Assembly: GCA_027257055.1 (NCBI GenBank)
Contig: JAPVLO010000182.1
Location: forward strand, 2,294,001-2,358,000
Length of the DNA: 64,000 bases
Direction of reading: 5' to 3'
Origin: Cephalopachus bancanus
Taxonomy: Eukaryota > Chordata > Mammalia > Primates > Tarsiidae
Both the position numbers and the translations under genes were made by a program. A model generated the notes under the pieces. It did no database searches. It was given only the letters and a program-made list of their open reading frames with translations, and was not told the DNA's origin. The stretch's first letter is position 1. Every line of letters starts with the position of its first letter. This document shows, one piece after another, positions 1 through 12,600 of this stretch.

Positions 1-133
1 GGGAGCATGAGTTTCTGGTCAGTACAATAATCACCTCAAACTATAATTTCCTAACCTTCCCTTTTTATTAAGACCAAATTTCCAACCTCTCATAGTTCCT
101 CACTTTCTTCTGAATTAGAAAGTCTATTGCTCA

Positions 134-437
134 GCCGGGCTCAGTGGCTCAGCCTGTAATCCTGTGCCTTTGGGAGGCTGAGGTGAGTGGATTGCCTGAG
201 CCCGCGGGTTCGAGACCCACCTGGGCAGCGAGACCTCATCTCCACAATAAAATCAAAAAATTAACCGGGCGTGGTAGTGCGCGCCTGTAATTCCGGCTAC
301 TCGGAAGGCTGAGGCGAAAGGATCGCCGGAGCCCAGCAGGTCAAGGCTGCGGTGGCCGGGAGCGGCCACTGCACTCCAGTCTGGGCGACAGAGTGAGACT
401 CCAACTCAAAAAAAAAAAAAAAAAAAAATTAAAAAAA
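134..437 (+). repeat. Alu dimer, lineage-specific young type
   Basis: A full-length left and right arm with an A-rich middle and a poly-A tail, flanked by a near-perfect target duplication (AGAAAGTCTATTGC before, AGAAAGTCTGTTGC after). It carries the GGCCGGGAGCGGCCACTG right-arm motif and GGCTCAGCCTG without the CG. Confidence 0.9.
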
Positions 438-564
438 AGAAAGTCTGTTGCATTTATCTCATATCCTAATCTTAGTTAATGAAATCCTGAAGCAATAACT
501 TTCTTCTTAAGAATTCTCTCTATTGGTAAATATTTCCCAAAGTGTAACTTGATGTACTATGTAC

Positions 565-657
565 CTCTTTCCCTGCAGCTTTACAAATGGCTTTGTGTTC
601 TTTCATTTTTGCAGTTTCTTCTCGATATAGCTCAATAGCTTCCATGATCCTCTCAGC
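565..657 (-). CDS. WDR3: WDR3 exon 22: residues 759-789 (last exon in window)
   Basis: The exon is 93 nt and in phase 0, with acceptor TGTGTAG|GCTGAG and donor AAAGAG|GTACAT. It encodes [19 protein letters not shown] and then [11 protein letters not shown], an amphipathic helix leading to the C-terminal domain. No further WDR3 exon is seen between 1 and 564. Confidence 0.94.
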
Positions 658-3600
658 CTACACAGATGATGACAAGGAAAGAAATCATTACCACATACTC
701 CATCACACCACGATACTGAAACTGGGAGGCATCATGAGGAATTTACCAAACAAAATAGCTTGAATCGGTTTAATAAAGATGTGCCATAGGCCAAATGGCA
801 CTTAAAGGCATCTTTGATTTTGTTTATTTTTTTTTTTTAATTTACAGGAAGAAGACAAAGTGTCATGGATTCAGGTGAAACCTTATCTACTACACAGCTG
901 GAGTAGGGCAGTCCCCAAGAACACCTGAAAGGTGTTCAGAAGAAGATTAAGCTTTCTTTTCCAAAAACCAAGCATGCACTGATCAAACAGATTCAGGGCT
1001 ACTTCTGTCCTTGTTACAAGGGGGGAAAAAAACAGAGATTATGATTTCCATCTTTAAATTTCATCAACTTTTTGCCACAAAAGGGCTATTTTGTTGATAC
1101 AGAATAAAACTTTTACTAAAGAGTTAAGATCCTTTGAAGAAATGAGATATCACATTCTGTATCAACTTACTGCTTTGACTGTTTCAATAGTTTTCCTTCC
1201 AGTAAAATAGCTGTCACCTTGAGTCTCCCCTGGAACCTGCCAGAAACAAAAAGATCCTTGAACGATACTGTCAACAGGAGTTAAAGAGCCAATAAATTTA
1301 TCTTATAACCATAAAAGAACAGGCACTATTATTTTAAGAAAATGACAACACAGTGTTATCAGCTACCTAGTAAGTTACAGACACTATGCTAAGTATCTTA
1401 TACATATTATCATGAGAACATTCCACGAACATTTAAAGACAATGTCCAATTTCTCAAATCATTTCTGACTTTCATTTTTGTTTTACAGTAAATTAAAAAT
1501 ATTTCCCTAAAGCATCCTTAAAAAGCAAAAAAAGCCAGAATGACAATTATTCAGTACCAGTCAACCACTTGTCCCACAAAGTCAGGATACACAGCTGAAT
1601 TAAAAGGATCACACAGATTCTTTCTCATATTAGCCAGTGATGCCTTCAGCATCTAGCTACAATTCTAATTCCAGGCTCAGCCTGTCATCCCGCGCCTTTG
1701 GGAGGCTGAGGTGAGTGGATTGCCTGAGCCCGAGGGTTAGAGACCCGGCTGGGCAGCGAGACCTCATCTCTACAATAAGTCAAAAAATCAGCCGGGTGTG
1801 GTAGCGCATGCCTGTAATTCCGGCTACTTGGAAGGCTGAGGCAGGAGGATCGCCGGAGCCCAGCAGGTCGAGGCTGCGGAGGCCGGGAGTGGCCACTGCA
1901 CTCCAGTGTGGGCGACAGAGTGAGACTCCGACTCAAAAAAAAAAAAATTCTTAAAATTACAGTAAACTTCAATAAGATAATTACAGGGCACAATCTCAGT
2001 ACCCCCAAAATTTTACTTACTGCTGGTTGATCTTCTTTGGCCACACTCTCCTCATATTCTGCTTCCCTTTGCTGCCACAAGACAGATGTAAGTTAATTTG
2101 ACAGGAAAAAAAAACAAAAACAAAAAACATGGTCTCTATATAAAGTGAAATAAAAGCGCTTCTCTTATAACATAAGCCCCTAGTGGCATCTTGCTCTCTG
2201 CCTGGCTTCTGACATTGGCGACAGTGGTCTTGGAAAGATCTAAAGGTTCTTGGACCTGCACTGACTCTATGAGGCAGAAAACTTCAACTGCAACATCCTG
2301 TCAGAAGCCCACAAGAATACATAACTGGTAACCGAGCCTGAAGTTCTTACCATCTCCCTTTCTTCTTCAAGAATAAGAGGCTCCCTTGTTCTCTCCCAAA
2401 GTCTCAGAGATTTATCATGGGATGAGGAGACAATATAGTCTCCATTGGGGCTTACAGCCAAACACCATATTTCCTGGTGATGCCCCTAGAGAAAGAAAAA
2501 ACAAGAAATCAAGCAAGAATACCTCATTTACAGATGGTTCTCTGCTTATATTAGTGGGTAAAATAAACATTCTTAAAAGTAGTTAAGCACCGAGCAAGCA
2601 AAGTAGGCAAGAGGTTACCTCTAGAGTCTGTATGTGTTCAAATTTGTCTGCGTCCCACTGCTTAATCTTATGGTCTTTTCCAGCAGTGAAGAAGAGGTGA
2701 GACTTGGGTACAAACTGCAGGTACATCACACTGAAAAGTGACAGAAGTGTTCAACTGTCATTAGTAAAGGGTCTTCTACACATAAATAGCTTTTGATTAC
2801 CTTGTTCTAGAGGATCTGACTATATTTTAGAACTTTCAATTCATCACTGTCTGATAACACTAAAAACAGACACAGATGCTCTAGGAAATGATACTTACAG
2901 GTGGCTCAAAGAGAAGGCTTTGAAAATACTACACCCACCTGTCATCGTGTGCAAAGAGAGACTTATGGCAGTCCCCAAAGTCCAAACCCCAGATTTTCAC
3001 ATTTCTATCAGCAGAGCCCGTTGCAATAAGTGCTCCATCCTATGAGAAGCAAAAGTAAAACAATACTTGAAATCTGATTTTGCGTGTTAGATAAATAAAT
3101 GCGAACCAAAATATTTACTCATTTCCTTCAATACATTAAAATAAGGCCAAAAAAATTATTTTCATCTCTCTACTAAGAATACCCAATTCTTCACTTTTAC
3201 CTACAGAGCTTCTTAAAAAGCTGAAGTAAAAACATGAAGTCTATGGCTTAAATACTTTTGGATTTTGTATTGCATAGGCCTTGATGTAGGGTTATCCATT
3301 TACTTCGTTAGACAGGAAAGATCTTTCTAATCTCTGGCAAATGATTTGGGGGGAAGTAAAAGAGGGAAAGAGGAAAGAAGCTGAGAAAGATTCTACTAGA
3401 ATGGTTGTGCATCCCATGTTCCTTATTACCATGTCATATCTTTCCGATTTGAATGCCAGGCTCAAACGGCTGTCAACATAACAAAAAAACTGGAAATATG
3501 TTTAACACTATAACTTAACTGCTAGTGCACTGACCACAGACAGCCACAGGGCCAATTCTTTATCATGGAATAAACATTATTTTTAAATACATACTGGCAC

Positions 3601-6600
3601 TCCTAATCATAACTAGACACTGGAAAAATGATTTAGTCGAGAGACATAATGCAAAATAGTCGAGAGACATAATGCAAAATACTGTGAATATCCAAATACA
3701 AAACCAATTCTTTCCTCCTCACAAATACTATCCTTCAGAACAAAACAATGCCTTTTATGTTTTTTATTTTAATTTTTTCAGAATGCCTTTTAAAAGTCTT
3801 TCCTATTTTAGGGTAATCTACAATTACAGTATTTTATTTATTTATTTTTTTAATTTTTTTTTTTTTTGAGTTGGAGTCTCACTCTGTCGCCCAGACTGGA
3901 GTGCAGTGGCTGCTCCCGGCCACCGCAGCCTCAACTTGCTGGGCTCCGGTGATCCTTCCACCTCAGCCTTCCAAGGAGCTGGAACTACAGGCATGCGCTA
4001 CCACGCCCGGCTAATTTTTTTTTTTTAATTTATTGTAGAGATGAGGTCTTGCCAGGTTGGCCAGGCGGGTCTTGAACCCATGAACTCAGACAATCCACTC
4101 ACCTCGGCCTCCCAAAGCTTACCAGGTTACAGGCTGAGCCACCGAGCCCAGCTCAATTACAGTATTTTAGACAACAAAATACTATTTGGGAGAAACATGA
4201 CAGCAAATTATAAGAATTTAGATAATATTTGTGAAATTACTCCGAAAACATTAAAGTAACATAAATACTTAAGATATGATTATTAACTTGAGACTGTTTT
4301 TGGAGAGAGTCAGATATACAACAAAATGATAAAAATCAATATTCTAAAATGAAGACATCAAGCCAAAAGTTAAGATATCTACTTTAGAAAAATGACTTGT
4401 TACTGTGACAATATTTAGACTCTACTTACATAAGAAATGTCCATGCATATAACAGGCAGTTTGTGTCCATACAGTGAGAGAAAAAACTAAACATTAAAAG
4501 AGTATAAGTAATTAATGTCCATCTATAAATATAAAACACAGGTATAGTTTATAACATGTAGGTCTAAAATACAACTTTAAAATACAATATTAGACACATG
4601 TTTGGACTGCTTTATATCTATATTTTCAAAGAAGACAATTAAAATGCTAAAGACAGCTTGTTAAGAATACCTGTGTCCACTACACAGACCTTACATGCAC
4701 TTGCCAAGAATACTGTGGAGGCAAGAAAACCCTCAGAAGCTAGCTGTCTCATTCAGAATATGGCAGAGATGGTCTCTGGAATTCTTGTATTTGTTTCATG
4801 AAAATACTCCCAGGCCCAACCCAGTCCTATCAACTCTCTGGGTGCAGGGACCAGTAATATATATATTTTTAAAAGCAACCCAGATGATTCTGATGTATAG
4901 CTAAGTGTGAAATCACTCCCTAGGCCACCTAGAAATGCCAATGCCTAGAATTTTCTGTCCACAAGGTTTTCTGAACATATGAAATATAACCTACTTTCAA
5001 CAACATTCATAAATCATAAAATTCTTTTAAAACTCTAGCTTTCCTAGGGCACTTACAATGCTTTGATTCATACACAAATTTTTAGAAAGGTACTCCTGCT
5101 GAGCACAGTCAAGGCCACTTCTTTACAGACCCCAATTCTTAAGGCCAGTCAGAAAGAAAGAGTATATTTTCAGGCATAACTGCTGTACCTTTAAAGTGTC
5201 AACATAGAAAATCTTCACAGTACAGTCCAGCAAGGACACAGCCAGCAGCTTTTGGTTGGGAGAGTAACTGACACACAGAACATCTTCATCTAGTTGCAAG
5301 GCTCGGGTTTGCTTCACAGAAAGTCTAGCAACACAGAAAACATCAAGAAAAGAGTAAAATGAGTACACCAAGGCAGGTAATTCTTAACTCTCCAGAACAT
5401 GAGAGAGAAGTATATGTCAAAAGGTCATTCAATAGATCCCCATTTGCACTTCAAAAAATGGACCCAAAAAATGTCTACTCACCTCTTTTGGGTACTATTT
5501 TCATCTTTTACCAACTCAAAATCCCAAAACTTGACAGATTTATCTGCACCGCCTGTCACAAAGCCACGCTGAAAATTCAATGACATTTCAATTAAAAACC
5601 ATTTTAGCATAAAAATTTTGCTAAGATGACATATCAAAATAGCCTTAAAACACATTTTAATTTAATGGCATAAAATAAAAATTAACAAAAACATGGTTCT
5701 TCCTAACTCCTTACACTACTCTTTAGGTTCTTCTACTACAAACCATTTTCGAGAATTCCTACCTTAGACTAACACAGAGATGAAACTCTGAAAAGTTCTA
5801 ATTATACTCTTGTTAGCACCAGGAAGAAAAACCACTTAGTGAACATTGTGTGGCTTTCTGCTCCACCTAAAAAAGCAAACTTGTTTAACAAATACACCCA
5901 GAATGGATAATTATATTTGTTTCAAGTATTTACATCAGAAGAGTATAAATTTATTCCTGCAATGTCCCTGCTTAAAACATTTTTGAAACCTTTCCTGTAT
6001 CCAGAAAATTAAACTCATTACATGGTAGTGTTATTGTAAAGTCTATAGAAGACAGAATCAGAAATCACCTGCATTTCAGGTGTTTAGTCTGCCATCTCAG
6101 AGATTATATAACACAAGAAACAACCTTTACACGACCCTTAGTTTTATCGAAATAAAAGTCCATGTAGTTTATGGAAAAGATAGAACAATCTACAAATGAA
6201 AGATGTTGTTACTACTTCAAATTCACAGCTGTTTTGCTTGGACCCCAATGCCATTAATCAGTTTAGTTGTTTTCAAAAACTAAGATCTACTTTCAATGGA
6301 TAAAAGTTTTCTGCCATTTCAAATAGTCAAATAAATGGGCCAATATTTCTTAATGTATTGTCTAAAAGTATCTCATAATGTTCTGAGCAATAGCACCATT
6401 ACTAGTATTAGCATACATACAGTTCTCCAGGGCGACTCTTTTTGAAGGGGAGAGTACTTTTATTGCCTTTTAAGGGCTGACACATTTGCTAAAAATACTA
6501 GACTTACGCAGTCATGCTGTTTGAACAAAAAGGAGAACAGAAAAATCTACCCTACTCGCTGCATTTTGTTGTCCAAGAGAATATTTCCCCTTAAAAAATG

Positions 6601-9600
6601 TTACAAACCATTGGCCAAAACAACCAAACAAACAAAAACCCATGAGTATAACTTGATGTCATGATGCTGAGAACCAAGAGTAGCTGTGCAGGAATTCATT
6701 TCATAATGACGGCTATTCATATTACCAGGTATATAAGGCATCATATAGGAAGTCTAAAGATTAGACCAAAAAATGGGTTTTCTTTAAAGAAATTGTGAGA
6801 AACCCTTCTTAGCAGCACCTGATATAAGAAGTGGGAAATGCAGCCAGAGGGCTGAAATCCAGAGCTGTAAAATCTAGTTTTATTACCTGGTCTGGAGAAA
6901 GAGACATGGACCATAAGGCTCCATCATGTGCATCTATTGTCTCCAGCAGATTCCCTGAGGCCAAGTCATAAAGCTGGAGCTTCCCTGTCTGGAAAGATAC
7001 AAAATAGGCACAGCTCTAATGAGCATACTACAATCAACCTCCATGGTTCATGCCTGTACATTTAAGATTTCATAACCAAGCCGCAACATGTGACCTACCA
7101 CTTAGGAAATGGATCCTACAGTCCAAGCTCTGTGTTTCCTATCTGATGAAATACTATCAAATCTCCTACCAACATACTGAGTTAACTTGGGCTGAGTGCT
7201 GCCATGGTGTACAAGTATGGAGTAGTACAACCTCGTAGTACTGGGTTTTTGTCATTTCATTCGTTCCACAATCTGAAAGGGAACTAACATGACCATAGGC
7301 AGGACAAATACAACAGAAAATGCAAACCTAAAAGCCTTTAGAGTTTAATCAATCTTTTAAGTAGACTATCCTCTATAGCTACTGCCTTAATCAACTCTTC
7401 TCCATCTAGATTTGTTTTCCTTCTCTATAATATACTGACAAGGAGAAACAGAGTTCTACCTATAATACTACCTATAATGTACTAAAATAAATAGGCAAAT
7501 AAAAATAAATCATAATGGCACAGAAAACAATCATTCCATGATTCCTGTTTAGAGGTCTGTATATGCCATAGTCATGGTACCCACATATCACACACACTGG
7601 TAAAGCCTGCTCTACAATGAGCTTCTGCACAATGTACTGCAAATAGCGTAAGCAAGAAGACTTGAATCCCAGGTCTGCCTCTTTCCAGCTTTGTGACCAT
7701 TGGTGAATTCATCCCCATGAACCTATTTTTTCATCTGTGAGATGGAGTTTATATCATCAATATATCTCTAAAATATTGTGAGGATTCATTAAGATAAGGT
7801 ATATTAACTCCCCAGTACAGACAGTAGGCCAGGCATTGCATTTTAGTCATAAAAGTAGTCTTCAAAATAATTTGCAAACCACTTTCCCAACAGTAAACTA
7901 TAGGTGGACATTTGCTAAAGGAATGAATGAAAATGGGACAAACTATTAAGTGAAATGTTAGTACTATTTCCCTGACATTGACCCTAAAATTTCTCCAGCA
8001 TATGTGAAATTTTTTGTTAGGCAAAAAAATATTCAGTGTGATATACTAATTTTTAAATAAAATAAACGCACATATGGCATTGGTTTATAGGGATAATAAT
8101 GACAAATAATTGCAAAGCACTTTTCCAAACATTTCACAGATCTTATTCCTTTTTATTCTCACCATCACTACTACCACAACTGATACTTCTAATCCCAGAT
8201 CTATTATCTATTAGTGACTTATTGTAGGCCAGTCTCTGGGCTAAGTGTTTCGCACACTTCATCCTTGTGAAGTCAATTAACATCGTTTTATGAGAAAACC
8301 AAGTAACTTGCCCAAAGGTCACAAAGCTAGTAAGTGACAGAGTCCGGACTCAAGTAGGTCCATTTGGTGCAAAAGTTGCAGTCAAAAGTGTCATCGTCCC
8401 ATTATGTTGATGCAGAAACACACTATGAGAAGCTACGTGACTTGCTCCAAATTGCCCATTTCCTAAAGGGGAGACTCTAAATCCAAATCCATGTCTGCTT
8501 ATTCCCACGTGGTTGTTTCTCAACCTTACTAGCATTTAGGAATGAGGACTTGGTCATTTTGGCTTTATTGAATGCTTCTATCTGCCAAGCACGATGCTAG
8601 GTGCTTAATGTATTTTACTATTAATCTTAAAATATTTTATCATAAATTAAAACACAATTACATATGTGCTCAAAAAATAATGCATGAAAGGATGATCACC
8701 AGAATGCTCATGGCATTTATCTTTGGGTCATGATTTTAATTTTCTTCTTCATAATTTGAAATATGATTTCTTTGACAAATAAAGAAAATAAATCTTAAAA
8801 AAAGAAAAATCAAGGACACTGGGAGGCCAAGGTGAGACAGTTGCTTGAGCCCAGGAGTTCAAGACCAGCCTAGGCAACATAGTGAGATCTTGTCTCTACA
8901 AAAAAAGTAGCCAGGTGTGGTGGCACACACCTGTAGTCCTACTACTCAGGAGGAATAAGGTAGGAAGATCACCCGAGCCCAAAAGGTTGAGGATGCAGTA
9001 AGCTGTGACAGTGCCACTGCCCTCCAGCATGGGCAACAGATGGAGACCCCAACTCAAAACACATACACAAACACACATACACACACACACACGTAAATGA
9101 ACTAACAACATCCTTCCATATTACCTAGCTCTAATACATTTCCAATATGCTAAAAAAAAATAGTAACCAGATTTCTCAAACAACTTTAAGGATGTTAAAT
9201 AGAAAAGTCCCAGAAATCCACAAAAGTCTCAATTTACCTTGGTTCCTATGATCACCTGCCTATCACCAGGTACAAAGAATGAGCAAAGTGCATATTCACA
9301 GGTCATCGTGCGAATACACTGCAGTGTAGACCTATGAAAAAGAAGGAATAAAGAACTCATATGTTAAGAAAACATGCTTCCTCACCTTAGAGGTCAATGT
9401 GTATGTTTCAATACACACTTAGCCAGTAATGAGCAAAAAAGAAGATAAAAGTCTCCAAAACTCTTGGCTCAGACCCAATTATAGTCAAAATATTAAACAG
9501 CACCAAACTTGGTTTTCTTTGGAGGCACCTTCTAATGCTAAGGAACAGAGATTATACAAAAGCAGGGTAGAAAAAAGATCTGCTTAAAGGGAAAGTGTAA

Positions 9601-12600
9601 AAGAGTTATCTAGGAAAGAATGATGAGAAATTGGGGTAAAATTACTGGACAGCACTAAGCGTCTACTTTTTTAAAGATTTAAAGAGCAGACAGTAGTAAG
9701 CTCCAGGCACAAAATAAGCTGGCATTTTTTTGCACCACTTAAAAAGGTAACTTTTCAGCCGGGCTCGGTGGCTCAGCCTATAATCCCGTGCCTTCGGGAG
9801 GCTGAGGTGAGTGGATTGCCTGAGCCCGCGGGTTCGAGACCCACCTGGGCAGCGAGACCTCATCTCTACAATAAATCAAAAAATCAGCCGGGCATGGTAG
9901 CGCGCGCCTGTAATTCCAGCTACTCGGAAGGTTGAGGCGGAAGGATCGCCGGAGCCCAGCAGGTCGAGGCTGCGGTGGCCGGGAGTGGCCACTGCACTCC
10001 AGTCTGGGCGACTGAGTGAGACTCCAACTCCAAAAAAAAAAAAAGGTAACTTTTCTACTCTAAACACCACAGGCAAATGGCTAAAATGCACCGAAGAAAC
10101 AGTTTTAAAAGAACTGCATTCAGGACCTTAAGAAGCTAATAACTAATCATCAGGAGTACCAAAAGAAATAATTCAAGGGAAAAAAATTACTACTGGATAA
10201 AGCTATAGGAAACATCATTTCACAAACCTGTTCCATATCTTAACAGAATCAGCTGCTGCCGACAGGACAGCAATATTGTCTGAGCTGAATGACAAAGTCC
10301 TCACATCACTGCGATGACCTCCCATGGTGATTCTGCTTGTCCTGACAGGCTGAGGAGTAGGCAAGGATGAATTCAGTGAATATAATTCCACCAGGTTGTT
10401 TTGCAGCAGGAAGACAGCCTTTAATTCTCCTTGAGGTGAATGAATCAAGTCAAAGGATCTGCATGAGAAAATAATCATAAAGGTTCTAATTGTAACCATC
10501 TTAGCTCAAAAGATGAACTTTTTCCAGGAAAAAGTTTTACAGTATCCTCAACCTATATGAAGTTTAAATAAGTATAAAGGATTTTACAAATAAGAGTGCT
10601 CTAAATGTTAAGTAGTAGTTGAGCGTAGACTTTTAAGGGAAAAAAAAAAAGAAGCCTGAGCTGAGATTCTGGTATATGTACCTTGTTTTTGTGTATGTAA
10701 ATTTTACAAGTGACTTTATATCCTTTCTGAACATGAGATATACATTTTTTTAAAAAACTGGCAGTAGGAAAGGACAGTAAATGAGTAGCTAAAATGTTAC
10801 CAGAATAATCAAAACACAAGACAATAAGTAGGCCCGTGGAAAGGGCAATGGGAGCAGAGACACAGGTCTCATGATCACTTTTCCAAACATATAATTCATG
10901 CAGACATCTAACAAATAGCATGAAAAAGCCAAGAATACTTTGTAGCTTGCAATCTCTATGATAAACTCAGATAATTTACTTTATACTCACTTGATTTTGG
11001 CAGAAGTTTTGACATTAGTCACCCGCTGGATTTCATCTTGCAGAGTCATTTCCACATTGATTTCAAGGTCCTCCTTGTCCCCTTTGCAAGAATTTAATCT
11101 ACAGGGAAGAAAAAAAGAGTATCATGTCATAACCTTTCTAGAAGCATTTTTGCTCTTACTTGAATTCAAAATCTGGCCCCACGGTCCAACAAGCTGTGTG
11201 ATTCTGGGAAAGTCACGTAACCACAGAGGATTTCCATGAGAATTAAACAATGCAGTATGCAGAACTGCTTTGTGAACTACAATGTCGTGAAGTATTATTT
11301 CACTTAATAGGTACCCATAAGAAATGGATTTTGAACGCAATAACCCATAAAATTTCCTGGAACTAGTCTTTGTAATTCAAATTGTTCCACTAAAATGTTG
11401 TCAGTATACTTTTCTAACTTCAGAACTTTTTAGAAAACTCAACCTACACTTAACAATCCAATCATGTCAAATAAATCAGAGTAGGTCTCAAAAGAATTGC
11501 CATTGATGACTTTTAATTGCTTTGAGACTTGATAAACTTGGATTACTACTACCCCACAAATTCTTCTCTGGATTTTAACAGTAATTGGTAATAGAGTAAA
11601 TATTACCTTAAAGAAGGTAATTTTTCTCAGTAATATGTGGCCCACCAGTATATGTCATTATTAAGAAATATTATGAAAACACACTTTGCTTTCTTTTTAG
11701 CTTTCTTCAGCTTCTTATCCATTTTCTTCTGAATTTCCTCTTTGGAAAGAATACAAAATACTTCTAGCACAGAATCAGTTCCCTAGAAAGGCAAAAGGTT
11801 GATATGAGTCCATAAGAGGCAACTGGTAATTTAGCTTATTCTTAGGAAGAACAAAACAGTAACATTTTTTTTTCCCTTACTAGTCTCAGGGCTTGTCTCA
11901 GGATACCAGTTCCTACTTACAGCATTGCCCTGAAGACTAAACAAGAAGTTAAATGCCGCTCTTTCTTTTTTTTTGAGTTGGAGTCTCACTCTGTCGCACA
12001 GACTGGAGTCCAGTGGCCGCTCCCAGCCACCACAGCCTCAACCTGCTGGGCTCCGGGGATCCTTCCGCCTCAGCCTTCTGAGTAGCCAGAATTACAAGCG
12101 CGCGCTACCACACCCGGCTAATTTTTTGATTGATTGTAGAGATGAGGTCTCGCCTGCCCAGGCGGGTCTCAAACCCGCGGCTCAGGCAATCCACTCACCT
12201 CAGCCTCCCAAAGGCGTGAGATTACAGGCTGAGCCACCAAGCCCGGCTGTTAAATGCTTTAAATTGCTTAGAAAAACCAACATTTAAATAGTTATTAATA
12301 ATAAGAATACAATTTTTGCTACTGTTGTTATGCTAACAGAAGCTAGGGATTATAGGTCCACAGCATACCAAATAATGAATTATTAACAAGATTAAATTAA
12401 TCTCTACACTGAATATGAGAGAATGAGTGCCTGAAAGGAACAGCTTTGTCGTTCTCTCCTAAGCCTGGTACTCACATGGCAAGCAAGAATCCTGCCTGTC
12501 TTGTCCACTGCAAGGTTCACAACTCTGTCTCTTCCTTCCCGCATTATGGAACCAGCTTTTCTGCATGAAAGGATGCGCTGCAGAAGAAGAGAAGATGAAG

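Noticed and set aside
8360..8400. TTTGGTGCAAAAGTTGCAGT resembling a MADE1/mariner terminal repeat
   Set aside because: No partner inverted repeat, and the surrounding text reads as antisense MIR, so chance resemblance is more likely.
11973..12287. Open frame reading [20 protein letters not shown]
   Set aside because: It is the familiar conceptual translation of an antisense Alu, and equivalents occur at every other Alu in the window.
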